Assembly (NCBI RefSeq): GCF_013423485.1 | Contig: NZ_JABFFR010000003.1 | Span: forward strand, 62,001 to 126,000 | Origin: Azospirillum oleiclasticum | GTDB taxonomy: Bacteria; Pseudomonadota; Alphaproteobacteria; Azospirillales; Azospirillaceae | Direction: 5' to 3' | DNA: 64,000 nt | Shown here: one piece after another, positions 17,114-25,331 of the stretch | How positions within the stretch are numbered: the first letter of the stretch is position 1 | Layout of the letters: the number at the start of each line of letters is the position of its first letter | Program-made: the position numbers and the translations under genes | The notes under the pieces: generated by a model | The model's input: only the letters and a program-made list of their open reading frames with translations | Database searches by the model: none | Told to the model about the DNA's origin: nothing

Positions 17114-18054
17114 CACTCGTCCTCCTGACGGGGGCCGGTCGTCCAGCGACGGCGAAGCCCCATCCATTGCTCGATCATGCCGAGGCCGACCAGAACCACG
17201 ACCGGCCAGCCGAAAAGAACCAGGAACATGTAGAACGCGACAAGGATCGCCGTCCGCGTCGATCGCGCCCGCGCGTAAGCGTGCACCACCGACAGTCCGG
17301 CGAAGGCGAAGGGCACGGACAGGATCAGCCCCAGGTTCAGCGCCAGGAACCCGACATCGCCGGGGATCGCCAGCGCCATCGCCACCACGGTGCCGTAGAC
17401 CGGACCCAACCAGCGCGGCAGCTCCAGCTCCGTGATCCGCATGCCGGGGCGGCGGTTGCGGCCGAACCGCATCAGCACGCCCTGCGCCAGCGTCCCGTTG
17501 ATGATCGTCATGAACATCCACGAGACCACCACGAAGCCCGGCAGAGCCGGTGCGATCCACAGATGGTCGGTGTCCGCCGACGGCTCGGCGTCCGGCGGCG
17601 CGAACTGCGCCGCCATATCGCCCAGCGCGCGCCGGACCACGCCTTCCAGACCGCCCGGTTCCCCCACGGCCAGCGCCACCGCCCCGACGAAACCCAAGAT
17701 TCCCAGGCCCGTCAGTCCGGTGAGGAGCATGCCCGGCGGGTACCATTCCAGACCACCGTCCGCCCGCGGGCGAGCCAGCAGCGCCTGCCGCACCGTGAAC
17801 ACGGCTGGGACCGCCGCGGTCAGCGCGTAGGCGCCGGTGATGGTCAGGCTGCCGGACACGCCGAGCACCATAACGGCGCCGGCCACGCTCCCCACCAGCG
17901 CCGCCGTCAGACCGAGCGACAGCCCGGCGGCCAACAGCGGGAGGGGGGTCAGGTAGCCAAGGATCAGCGCGCCGAACCCGCCGAACAGGACCGACAGGTA
18001 GAACAGCGCGCTGGCGAACCCGCCCCCGACCGCGGCGGCCAGTGCCGTGTGCAT
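17113..18054 (-). CDS. DUF2232 multi-pass membrane protein
   Basis: The 313-residue product has about eight hydrophobic helices spread over its whole length and a short charged C-terminus. It matches the DUF2232/YybS-type proteins that are encoded between rpsR and rplI in alphaproteobacteria. It overlaps rplI by TGATG. The function is unknown; the fold resembles small-molecule transporter S components, but no partner ATPase is nearby. Its permanent place in a ribosomal operon suggests growth-linked expression. Confidence 0.8.
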   Translation of the reverse strand: MHTALAAAVGGGFASALFYLSVLFGGFGALILGYLTPLPLLAAGLSLGLTAALVGSVAGAVMVLGVSGSLTITGAYALTAAVPAVFTVRQALLARPRADGGLEWYPPGMLLTGLTGLGILGFVGAVALAVGEPGGLEGVVRRALGDMAAQFAPPDAEPSADTDHLWIAPALPGFVVVSWMFMTIINGTLAQGVLMRFGRNRRPGMRITELELPRWLGPVYGTVVAMALAIPGDVGFLALNLGLILSVPFAFAGLSVVHAYARARSTRTAILVAFYMFLVLFGWPVVVLVGLGMIEQWMGLRRRWTTGPRQEDE

Positions 18055-18091
18055 GGCGCCACCTTCGCCTTCCTCGTCCGCGTTCCCGGCC

Positions 18092-18364
18092 TTACTTCAC
18101 CAGATAGGGAAGCAGGGCCAGGAAACGCGCGCGCTTGATGGCCCTGGCCAATTCACGCTGCTTCTTCGCGGAGACAGCGGTGATGCGGCTCGGCACGATC
18201 TTGCCACGCTCGGAAATGAAGCGGGACAGGAGCTTGACGTCCTTGTAGTCGATGGCCGGCGCGTTGGCGCCCGAGAACGGGCAGGTCTTGCGGCGGCGGA
18301 AGAACGGACGGCGGGGACCGCCACCGCTGCGGGCGGGCGCGCCCGTGGTCTGCTTGTCGCTCAT
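18092..18364 (-). CDS. rpsR: 30S ribosomal protein S18
   Basis: S18 pairs with S6 on the 30S platform. The 90-residue protein has the family core [44 protein letters not shown] and the basic tail. The N-terminal extension is Gly/Arg rich. Its ATG overlaps the rpsF stop by four bases (ATGA). Confidence 0.97.
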   Translation of the reverse strand: MSDKQTTGAPARSGGGPRRPFFRRRKTCPFSGANAPAIDYKDVKLLSRFISERGKIVPSRITAVSAKKQRELARAIKRARFLALLPYLVK

Positions 18365-18792
18365 GCCGAGGCCTCATCGGAAACGGGGGCGGGTTCGCTG
18401 CGGCGGGGGGGACGCGGGCCGCGGTCGTCGAAGCGGCGGCCGCCGCGCTCACCGCGCTCGCCCCGTTCGCCACGCGACTGCATCATCACCGACGGCGTCG
18501 CGTCGAGCGCATCGACGCGGACGGTCAGGTAGCGCAGCACGTCCTCGTTGATGCTCATATTGCGCTCCATCTCCGCCACCGCGGCCGGCGGCGAATCGAG
18601 CCCGAGCATGATGTAGTGACCCTTGCGGTTCTTCTTGATCTTGTAGGCGAGGGTCTTCAGGCCCCAGTATTCCGACTTCACGACGTTGCCGCCATTGTCG
18701 CGGATGATCTGGGCGAAGGTCTCGCCGAGCGCCTCGGCCTGGGCGGCCGAGATGTCCTGGCGTGCGATCAGCACGCACTCGTAGGTCGACAT
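18361..18792 (-). CDS. rpsF: 30S ribosomal protein S6
   Basis: The 143-residue protein contains the S6 fold ([15 protein letters not shown], then [24 protein letters not shown]) and a long charged C-terminal tail with Arg-Gly-Glu-Arg repeats that is longer than in E. coli. ATG 18792 is chosen because GGGGAG lies before it and the ribosomal domain starts there. It heads the rpsF-rpsR-DUF2232-rplI operon. S6 tails are the classical substrate of RimK glutamate ligases, which is relevant to the RimK-like gene at 52.9-54.4 kb. Confidence 0.96.
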   Translation of the reverse strand: MSTYECVLIARQDISAAQAEALGETFAQIIRDNGGNVVKSEYWGLKTLAYKIKKNRKGHYIMLGLDSPPAAVAEMERNMSINEDVLRYLTVRVDALDATPSVMMQSRGERGERGERGGRRFDDRGPRPPRRSEPAPVSDEASA

Positions 18793-18922
18793 GATACTCC
18801 CCATGGCTGTTCGTGGTCCGGCGCTGTGCGGGCCAAGCCTTGGTAGGGCAATGTCCGGCCAGCCGCCCGGGCCTAGCCGGCGGCATGGGAGTGCACGCCG
18901 GCAAGGAGTTGCGAAGCGGCGC

Positions 18923-18950
18923 ACTATACACAGGAGGCCCCGGCGAGCAA
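18923..18950 (-). promoter_or_regulatory. rpsF operon promoter
   Basis: TTGCTC (18945-18950) and TATAGT (18923-18928) are separated by 16 bases on the minus strand. Transcription would start near 18916, giving a leader of about 120 bases before rpsF. A leader of this size is where the known S6:S18 autoregulatory RNA is found in many bacteria; I could not fold one with confidence. Confidence 0.55.
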
Positions 18951-18990
18951 GGGAAAACGCCGTCCCACGTCGCGACCGGCGGAACCTCAC

Positions 18991-19018
18991 TTGACACGGC
19001 AGAAGCCGTGAGTATCAC
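18991..19018 (+). promoter_or_regulatory. fabD promoter with internal palindrome
   Basis: An exact TTGACA (18991-18996) and TATCAC (19013-19018) are 16 bases apart. Between them CACGGC (18995-19000) and GCCGTG (19005-19010) form a perfect inverted repeat with a four-base centre. A repressor bound there would block RNA polymerase. The regulator is not identified. Confidence 0.6.
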
Positions 19019-19054
19019 TTCCGCCCACCGTGCGCCGGGCGCGCACCTTATTAC

Positions 19055-19081
19055 ATGGTCGACGGGCTTCAACGTAAATGA
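19055..19081 (+). other. Eight-codon leader ORF overlapping fabD
   Basis: ATG at 19055 opens a frame encoding MVDGLQRK whose TGA overlaps the fabD ATG by ATGA. fabD itself has no visible Shine-Dalgarno. Translation of the leader could therefore deliver ribosomes to fabD. The leader also lacks a good ribosome site, so this is tentative. Confidence 0.35.
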
Positions 19082-20019
19082 CCAGGGCATTCGTTTTTCC
19101 GGGGCAGGGAAGTCAGGCCGTCGGCATGGGCCGCGAACTGGCCGAGGCGTTCGAGGTGGCCCGCCGGACCTTCGAGGAGGTCGATGACGCGCTGAGTCAG
19201 CGGCTGTCCCGCCTGATGTTCGAGGGGCCGGAAACCGACCTGACCCTGACCGAGAACGCGCAGCCCGCCCTGATGGCGGTCAGCGTGGCGGTCATGCGCG
19301 TCCTGTCGCAGCAGGGCGGGGTGGATCTCGCCAAGCACGCCGCCTTCGTCGCCGGCCATTCGCTGGGCGAGTATTCGGCGCTCTGCGCCGCCGGCGCCTT
19401 CACGCTGGGCGACACGGCGCGGCTCTTGAAGCTGCGCGGCCAGTCCATGCAGAAGGCGGTGCCGGTCGGCAAGGGCGCCATGGCCGCCCTGCTCGGCGCC
19501 GAGCTGGAGCAGGCGCAGGGCATCGCGGCCGACGCGGCCGAGGGGCAGGTCTGCACCGTCGCCAACGACAACGCCTCGGGCCAGGTGGTGATCTCCGGCG
19601 AAGCCGACGCCATCGACCGCGCCATCCGTCTGGCCGCCGAGCGCGGGCTGAAGCGGTCGGTGCGGCTGCCGGTCAGCGCGCCCTTCCATTGCCCGCTGAT
19701 GGCGCCGGCCGCCGACGCCATGGGCGAGGCGCTTGATAAGGTGGTGGTCTCCGCCCCCGTGGTGCCGGTCGTCGCCAACGTGACCGCCGCCCCGGTGCAG
19801 GATCCCAACGCCATCCGCCGGCTTCTGGTGGAGCAGGTGACGGGCATGGTGCGCTGGCGCGAGAGCGTGCAGGCTATGAAGGCCGCCGGCGTGTCGTCGC
19901 TGGTCGAGGTCGGCGCCGGCAAGGTGCTGGCCAGCCTCGCCAAGCGCATCGACAAGGAGCTGACGGCGACCTCGGTCCACACGCCGGCCGATGTCGATGC
20001 CTTCCTGAAGACCCTGTGA
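19078..20019 (+). CDS. fabD: Malonyl-CoA:ACP transacylase
   Basis: FabD moves malonyl from CoA to acyl carrier protein to feed fatty acid elongation. The 313-residue protein starts with the family motif FVFPGQGSQAVGMG, has the active serine in GHSLGEYS (Ser95) and the catalytic His in SAPFHCPL near residue 204. It is the first gene of a fab cluster ordered fabD-fabG-acpP-fabF-mltG. The start has no clear Shine-Dalgarno and may rely on the overlapping leader ORF. Confidence 0.96.
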   Translation: MTRAFVFPGQGSQAVGMGRELAEAFEVARRTFEEVDDALSQRLSRLMFEGPETDLTLTENAQPALMAVSVAVMRVLSQQGGVDLAKHAAFVAGHSLGEYSALCAAGAFTLGDTARLLKLRGQSMQKAVPVGKGAMAALLGAELEQAQGIAADAAEGQVCTVANDNASGQVVISGEADAIDRAIRLAAERGLKRSVRLPVSAPFHCPLMAPAADAMGEALDKVVVSAPVVPVVANVTAAPVQDPNAIRRLLVEQVTGMVRWRESVQAMKAAGVSSLVEVGAGKVLASLAKRIDKELTATSVHTPADVDAFLKTL

Positions 20020-20050
20020 GTCCCGACGACTCAGTGAGCGGAGCCCGCCC

Positions 20051-20791
20051 ATGTTCGATCTGACCGGCAAGACCGCGCTGGTGACCGGCGCCTCCGGTGG
20101 CATCGGCGCCGCCATCGCCCGCGCCCTGCACGCGCAGGGCGCCACCGTCGCGCTGTCCGGCACCCGCGTCGAGCCGCTGCAGGCGCTCGCGGCCGAGCTT
20201 GGGGAGCGCGCCGTCGTCACCCCCGGCAACCTGACGGATGCCGCCGCGACCGAGGCGCTCGCCAAGGAGGCCGAGGCGGCGCTGGGCGGGCGCATCGACA
20301 TCCTGGTCAACAACGCGGGCCTGACTCGCGACCAGCTCGCCCTGCGGATGAAGGACGACGACTGGCAGACGGTGCTGGACGTCAACCTGACGGCGGCCTT
20401 CCGCCTGTCGCGCGCTGTGATGCGCGGCATGATGAAGCGCCGCTGGGGTCGGATCATCGGCATCACCTCCATCGTCGGTGTCACCGGCAACCCGGGCCAA
20501 GCCAACTACGCCGCATCCAAGGCCGGCATGATCGGCATGTCGAAGTCGCTGGCGGCCGAGGTCGCGTCGCGCAACATCACCGTCAACTGCGTGGCGCCGG
20601 GCTTCATCACCACGGCGATGACCGACGCGCTGACCGGCGACCAGAAGGAGAAGCTGCTGGGCGGCATCCCCGCCGGCCGCATGGGAGAGCCGTCGGAGAT
20701 CGCCGCCGGCGTCGTCTTCCTGGCAAGCGAGGAGGCGGCCTACGTCACCGGTCAGACGCTGCATGTCAATGGCGGCATGGCGATGATCTGA
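20051..20791 (+). CDS. fabG: 3-oxoacyl-ACP reductase
   Basis: FabG reduces beta-ketoacyl-ACP with NADPH in each elongation cycle. The 246-residue SDR protein has the cofactor motif TGASGGIG (12-19), NNAG, and the catalytic Tyr153-Lys157 pair in NYAASKAG. It ends in the typical TGQTLHVNGGMAMI. GGAG lies about eight bases before the ATG. It follows fabD by 31 bases. Confidence 0.96.
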   Translation: MFDLTGKTALVTGASGGIGAAIARALHAQGATVALSGTRVEPLQALAAELGERAVVTPGNLTDAAATEALAKEAEAALGGRIDILVNNAGLTRDQLALRMKDDDWQTVLDVNLTAAFRLSRAVMRGMMKRRWGRIIGITSIVGVTGNPGQANYAASKAGMIGMSKSLAAEVASRNITVNCVAPGFITTAMTDALTGDQKEKLLGGIPAGRMGEPSEIAAGVVFLASEEAAYVTGQTLHVNGGMAMI

Positions 20792-20969
20792 CGCTGTGCC
20801 GGCTGTTGCGCGAGGGGCGGAACGAACGTTCTCCGGCGCTGGTCAAGCACTGCGAAATGTGTTATCGGACGGGGCTTTTCGGGGCAGGACGCCGTGCTTA
20901 GGTGCATGTCCATGCCGGTGGGATCCGTCCGAACGGTTCCATGGAATTGTGTGAAGAAGGTCAGAGAAG

Positions 20970-21209
20970 ATGAGCGACATCGCCGAGCGCGTTAAGAAGA
21001 TCGTTGTGGACCATCTGGGGGTCGAAGAGTCGAAGGTGACCGAGAACGCCGCCTTCATCGACGATCTGGGCGCCGACAGCCTCGACACCGTCGAGCTGGT
21101 CATGGCCTTCGAGGAGGAGTTCGGCTGTGAGATCCCGGACGACGCGGCCGAGAAGATCCTCACCGTGAAGGACGCCATCGATTTCATCAAGTCGAACGCC
21201 GCGGCCTGA
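20970..21209 (+). CDS. acpP: Acyl carrier protein
   Basis: The 79-residue acidic protein carries the phosphopantetheine attachment Ser37 in [11 protein letters not shown] and is the carrier for all fatty acid intermediates. It is preceded by 178 bases of non-coding sequence, long enough for an extra promoter, which is common for this highly expressed gene. AGAGAAG serves as ribosome site. fabF follows after 91 bases. Confidence 0.97.
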   Translation: MSDIAERVKKIVVDHLGVEESKVTENAAFIDDLGADSLDTVELVMAFEEEFGCEIPDDAAEKILTVKDAIDFIKSNAAA

Positions 21210-21300
21210 CCGGCCGCCGCACGGCGTTGGACGACGGGCCGGCGCTTCGCCCCAGCTTGCGGAGCGCCCCCATCAGTTTCGGCAAGAGCAGGAATTCCCT

Positions 21301-22563
21301 ATGCGTCGCGTCGTCGTCACCGGCCTTGGCATGGTCACGCCGCTCGGGGTCGGCCATCGGTACAACTGGGACCGCCTGATCAACAGCGATTCGGGTCTCG
21401 GACCGATCACCAAGTTCGACGTTTCCGACCTGCCCGCCAAGGTCGCGGGCGAGGTTCCGCGGGGCGACGGGGAGGGGCAGTTCAACCCCGACCGCTTCAT
21501 CGCTCCCAAGGAGCAGCGGAAGATGGACGAGTTCATCGTCTACGCCATCGCCGCTGCCGAAGAGGCGATTGCCGATTCGGGCTGGAAGCCCGACACGGAC
21601 GAGCAGCGCGAGCGCACCGGTGTGATGATCGGGTCCGGCATCGGCGGCCTTCCGGGCATCGCCGAGGGCGCCGTCACTCTGCACACGAAGGGGCCGCGCC
21701 GCATCTCCCCCTTTTTCATCCCGTCCTGCCTCATCAACGAGGCGTCGGGGCATGTTTCGATCAACCATGGTTTCAAGGGGCCGAACCACGCGGTGGTGAC
21801 GGCCTGCTCCACCGGCGCCCACGCCATCGGCGACGCCGCGCGCCTGATCATGCTGGATGACGCGGACGTGATGGTTGCCGGTGGCGCCGAGATGGCGCTG
21901 TGCCGGCTGGGCATCGCCGGGTTCGCCGCCATGCGCGCCCTGTCCACCGGCTTCAACGACAACCCGACCGCGGCGTCCCGCCCCTACGACAAGGACCGTG
22001 ACGGCTTCGTCATGGGCGAGGGTGCCGGCGTGGTGATCCTCGAGGAGCTGGAGCACGCCAAGAAGCGCGGCGCCACCATCTACGCCGAGGTCTGCGGCTA
22101 CGGATTGTCGGGCGACGCCTACCACCTGGCAGCCCCGGCGGAGGATGGCAACGGCGGTTTCCGCTCCATGAAAGGCGCGTTGAAGCGCGCCGGCATGAAC
22201 CCGGACGAGATCGACTACATCAACGCCCACGGCACCTCCACGCCGCTGGGCGACGAGATCGAGCTGGGTGCGGTGCGTCGTCTATTCGGCTCGGCCATCG
22301 AGACCGTGGCGATGTCCTCCACCAAGTCGGCGATCGGCCACCTGCTGGGTGCCGCCGGCGCGGTCGAGGCGATCTACAGCATCAAGGCGATCAACCACTC
22401 CGTGGTGCCGCCGACGCTCAATCTCGAGAACCCCTCGGAAAGCTGCCTGGGCGTAAACCTCGTTCCCAAGGTGGCGCAGGAGAAGCGCGTGCGCGCGGCT
22501 CTGTCGAACTCCTTCGGGTTCGGCGGCACCAACGCTTCCGTGATCTTCAAGGCGTTCGGCTGA
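21301..22563 (+). CDS. fabF: 3-oxoacyl-ACP synthase II
   Basis: FabF condenses malonyl-ACP with acyl-ACP. The 420-residue protein has the thiolase fold with the Cys169-His310-His347 triad: TACSTGAHA, NAHGTSTPLGD and GHLLGAAGAVE. The C-terminus has the usual NSFGFGGTNASVIF. AGGAA precedes the ATG. mltG begins seven bases after its stop. Confidence 0.97.
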   Translation: MRRVVVTGLGMVTPLGVGHRYNWDRLINSDSGLGPITKFDVSDLPAKVAGEVPRGDGEGQFNPDRFIAPKEQRKMDEFIVYAIAAAEEAIADSGWKPDTDEQRERTGVMIGSGIGGLPGIAEGAVTLHTKGPRRISPFFIPSCLINEASGHVSINHGFKGPNHAVVTACSTGAHAIGDAARLIMLDDADVMVAGGAEMALCRLGIAGFAAMRALSTGFNDNPTAASRPYDKDRDGFVMGEGAGVVILEELEHAKKRGATIYAEVCGYGLSGDAYHLAAPAEDGNGGFRSMKGALKRAGMNPDEIDYINAHGTSTPLGDEIELGAVRRLFGSAIETVAMSSTKSAIGHLLGAAGAVEAIYSIKAINHSVVPPTLNLENPSESCLGVNLVPKVAQEKRVRAALSNSFGFGGTNASVIFKAFG

Positions 22564-22570
22564 GGCGCTG

Positions 22571-23572
22571 ATGGGCTGGGCGCTCCGGATCACGGCCGGG
22601 GGCCTTGCCGTCGCCGTTGCTGGTGCGGCGGGTCTGTTGTGGGGCGGGCTGCGGATGACCGCGCCCGGTCCCTTGGCCGAGCCGGCGGCCGTCGTCATCC
22701 AGCGCGGCAGCGGGCTTGAGGCGATCGCCATCACGCTGGACGAGTCGGGGGTGATCGACTCGCCCCTGATTTTCGCCTTGTCGGCCAAGCTCACCGGCGG
22801 CATGCGGAACCTGCGGGCGGGTGAATACGCCTTTGCCCCCGGCGTTAGCATGGACGGCGTGCTGCGGCAACTCCGCGACGGCAAGACGGTGGTGCGCCGG
22901 CTGACCGTGCCGGAGGGGCTGACCTCCGCGCAGATCGTCGCGCTGTTGAGAAGCGAGCCGGCCCTGACCGGCGAGCCGAAGGCGGTGCCCGAAGATGGCA
23001 CGCTTCTGCCGGAAACCTACCATTACCAGTTCGGCGACAGCCGCGACGCGCTGCTGGAGCGCATGCGTGTGGCCATGGACCAGGCGTTGGCCGACGCGTG
23101 GAAGCAGCGCGCGCCGGACCTGCCCATTTCATCGGCGCGCGACGCGCTGGTGCTGGCGTCCATCGTGGAGAAGGAGACGGCCGTTCCCGCCGAGCGGTCG
23201 CGGGTGGCGGGCGTTTTCCTGAACCGGCTGGAGCAGGGGATGAAGCTGCAGTCCGACCCGACCGTCATCTACGCCCTGACCGACGGCGGCGGGGAGCTGG
23301 GCCGGGCGTTGACCCGCGCCGACTGGCGCTACGAGTCGCCCTACAACACCTATCACGCGTCCGGCCTTCCGCCGGGTCCGATCGCCAATCCGGGTCGGGC
23401 ATCACTCCTGGCGGCGGTGAAGCCCGAGCGTCACGAGTTCCTGTATTTCGTGGCGGACGGAACCGGTGGCCACGCCTTTGCCAAGTCGTTGCCCGACCAC
23501 AACCGGAACGTGGCCCGCTGGCGGGAGGTGCAAAGAAAGGTCAATGGCGGCAGCGACGCAGCCGTCGACTGA
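22571..23572 (+). CDS. mltG: Endolytic murein transglycosylase MltG
   Basis: MltG cuts nascent glycan strands and so sets their length. The 333-residue protein has a single N-terminal membrane anchor (about residues 4-25), a LysM-like region with PEGLTSAQIVALL, and the YceG catalytic domain with SIVEKETAVPAERSRVAGVF near residues 197-216 and LQSDPTVIY following. It closes the fab cluster, a common arrangement linking lipid and wall synthesis. Confidence 0.94.
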   Translation: MGWALRITAGGLAVAVAGAAGLLWGGLRMTAPGPLAEPAAVVIQRGSGLEAIAITLDESGVIDSPLIFALSAKLTGGMRNLRAGEYAFAPGVSMDGVLRQLRDGKTVVRRLTVPEGLTSAQIVALLRSEPALTGEPKAVPEDGTLLPETYHYQFGDSRDALLERMRVAMDQALADAWKQRAPDLPISSARDALVLASIVEKETAVPAERSRVAGVFLNRLEQGMKLQSDPTVIYALTDGGGELGRALTRADWRYESPYNTYHASGLPPGPIANPGRASLLAAVKPERHEFLYFVADGTGGHAFAKSLPDHNRNVARWREVQRKVNGGSDAAVD

Positions 23573-23671
23573 GGCTATCCGTTCGTCGCCGGACACGCGC
23601 TTGCGTCGGTGGACGCAGCTGCGGCAAAATTCCGTCGTGCAATAACCGCAGTCACCGTGGGGAGACAGGGC

Positions 23672-24031
23672 ATGGCATCGGACGTCGAAGAGCGCATCCG
23701 CGCCCGTGCGCACGCGATCTGGGAGGAGGAAGGCCGTCCGGAAGGCCGTGCCGAGGAGCATTGGGTCAGGGCCACCCGCGAGGTGGAAGCCGAAATGGCC
23801 GCGGAGCCAGCTGCATCCGCGGTGACGGCTGACGCTCCGGTGGCACGCAAGCCATCAACGCGCAAGCCCGCGGGCAAGAAGGCCGCTCCGGCACCGGATG
23901 CAGAAGCGGCACCGGCCAAGAAGCCGGCGGCTTCACGCAAACCCGCACCGACGGACAAGGATTCGAAGGCGGAAGCGGCTCCCGAACCGGCGCCGCGCAA
24001 GACCAGAACCCGCAAAACCCAATCGGCCTGA
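23672..24031 (+). CDS. DUF2934 protein with Lys/Ala/Pro-rich histone-like tail
   Basis: The 119-residue product starts with a DUF2934 helix (ERIRARAHAIWEEEGRPEGRAEEHW, here residues about 6-30), then becomes low complexity: about 70 residues of Ala, Pro, Lys and Arg with KKAAPAP, KKPAASRKP and TRKTQSA-like steps, as in H1-like bacterial proteins. GGGGAGA lies before the ATG at 23672. DUF2934 proteins are common in alphaproteobacteria without a known role. The basic tail suggests nucleic-acid binding; this is inference only. Confidence 0.75.
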   Translation: MASDVEERIRARAHAIWEEEGRPEGRAEEHWVRATREVEAEMAAEPAASAVTADAPVARKPSTRKPAGKKAAPAPDAEAAPAKKPAASRKPAPTDKDSKAEAAPEPAPRKTRTRKTQSA

Positions 24032-24050
24032 ATCCGCGTCATCCAGAGCC

Positions 24051-24075
24051 GGCCCTGCCCACAGCGGACAGGGCC
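24051..24075. terminator. Hairpin between convergent genes
   Basis: GGCCCTG (24051-24057) pairs with CAGGGCC (24069-24075), twenty bases past the DUF2934 stop and before the end of the opposite gene. No U tract is seen. Confidence 0.4.
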
Positions 24076-24099
24076 AGCCGCACCGGAGGTGAACGACGG

Positions 24100-24315
24100 T
24101 CAGGCCGCGTTGGACACCACGAACACGCCGCCGGCGGAACCGTAGGTCTTGCGCGCCGCCCGCATGGTCTCCAGCGACTCACGAAGGCTCTCCTCCGCGA
24201 AGCCGGGGGGGAGCTGGTTCAATTCCTTCTGAGTCAGCTCGATGAATGCGTCGAGCAGACGGGCGTGCAGACGGCAAGCCTTGCGGAGTTCGTCGGCGAC
24301 CGCGGGTGCAGGCAT
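24100..24315 (-). CDS. Small helical protein of unknown function
   Basis: The 71-residue product is predicted to be mostly helical, with RKACRLHARLLDAFIELTQKE and EESLRESLETMRAARKTYG as amphipathic helices and a hydrophobic end. I do not recognise a family. It looks real: AAGGAG lies ten bases before the ATG, codon use matches its neighbours, and an exact TTAA-N7-TTAAC box lies about 60-70 bases upstream on the coding strand. That box suggests control by the cell-cycle regulator CtrA. Confidence 0.6.
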   Translation of the reverse strand: MPAPAVADELRKACRLHARLLDAFIELTQKELNQLPPGFAEESLRESLETMRAARKTYGSAGGVFVVSNAA

Positions 24316-24653
24316 TTTCTGGGGCTCCTTAACCGGTGCGTGAATATGTCCCTAGTTTGGCACTCCGTGCGGTTAAAGAACCTTTAAGTCCCGCAGTTAT
24401 CATAAGTCATCTTTCGTGGTAATCCCTCGGTAATCCTCGCGAACACTGTGACAGTTCAGGTCCTCGCGCCCGACCGATGGTAATCGTCGGTAAGGTGGGG
24501 ATCCAAATAGGGCAGTTTTTGGGACGAAGCCGGTGAGGAATGCATCGAATTGCTTCTGGAAATCACATTGCCGAGCATAACGCAGTATTCGCGGGATTCA
24601 GGCGCAGTAACGGCGGGTACGGCTATGTCCGACCACCTTCGAACACCGGCCGG
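24316..24653. other. AT-richer intergenic region with GGTAAT repeats
   Basis: No gene is seen in these 338 bases. Besides the CtrA-type site it holds a family of short repeats: GGTAATC at 24419, 24429 and 24479 and GGTAAGG at 24489, arranged as two pairs with ten-base spacing that are 60 bases apart. Ten-base phasing would put the copies on one DNA face. Confidence 0.5.
24373..24387 (-). promoter_or_regulatory. CtrA-type site TTAA-N7-TTAA(C)
   Basis: Read on the minus strand, TTAA, seven bases, then TTAAC. The core is 24373-24387 and the extra C lies at the 24372 side. It is placed where it would overlap the promoter of the small gene that starts at 24315. CtrA binding is inferred from the consensus known in alphaproteobacteria. 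Confidence 0.5.
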
Positions 24654-25331
24654 CTACAGAAGCGCTGGAAGCTCGGCCAGGGCCGCGATCTCGGCCAACG
24701 GCTGGGCGGGCAGGCGTTCCGGTGGCAACCCCCGCCGGTTGAGGCGGGCGACCCGGAAGCCGAATTCCGCCGCTCCGCAGCCGTCCCAGCCATTGGCCGA
24801 GACGAACAGCACCTCGTCCTTCGTCACCGCCAGGCGGTCGCAGGCGAGCTGGTAGACCGACGGGTGCGGCTTGTAGACGCCGACCTCATCCACCGACAGG
24901 ACCGCGTCCAGTCGGTCGCGCAGGCCCGCATGGTTCACCGCGCTGTCCAGCATGGCCGGACTGCCGTTGGACAGGATCGCGGTCGTCTGTCCGGCCGCGC
25001 GCAACGCGTCGAGCGTCGCGGCGGCGTCCGGATAGGCGTCCAGCCGGTCGTACAGGCCCAACAGCCGGTCGCGCAGGGCGGTGTCGGCGATTCCGTGGGC
25101 GGCGAGCGCAAAGTCCAGCCCATCCGCGGTCACGGTGCGGAAATCGGCATAGCGGCCCATCAGGCTGCGCAGCCACGTGTATTCGAGCTGCTTGGTACGC
25201 CAAAGGGCCGACAGCGCCTCCCATCGGTCGCCGAGCTCCGCGGCGCAATGCCGGGCCGCGGCGTCCACGTCGAACAGCGTGCCGTAGGCGTCGAAGACGC
25301 AGGCGCGCACGCCCCGGAAGGGGCTGCTCAT
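24654..25331 (-). CDS. Haloacid dehalogenase, type II (HAD hydrolase)
   Basis: The 225-residue protein has HAD motif [11 protein letters not shown] with nucleophile Asp14, motif II ILSNGSP, a lysine in VGVYKPHP and motif IV around [15 protein letters not shown]. This set marks the L-2-haloacid dehalogenase subfamily, which removes halide from short 2-haloacids; related enzymes act on phosphate esters. Its ATG overlaps the stop of the lytic transglycosylase gene (TGATG), so the two are translated together although no functional link is known. Confidence 0.88.
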   Translation of the reverse strand: MSSPFRGVRACVFDAYGTLFDVDAAARHCAAELGDRWEALSALWRTKQLEYTWLRSLMGRYADFRTVTADGLDFALAAHGIADTALRDRLLGLYDRLDAYPDAAATLDALRAAGQTTAILSNGSPAMLDSAVNHAGLRDRLDAVLSVDEVGVYKPHPSVYQLACDRLAVTKDEVLFVSANGWDGCGAAEFGFRVARLNRRGLPPERLPAQPLAEIAALAELPALL

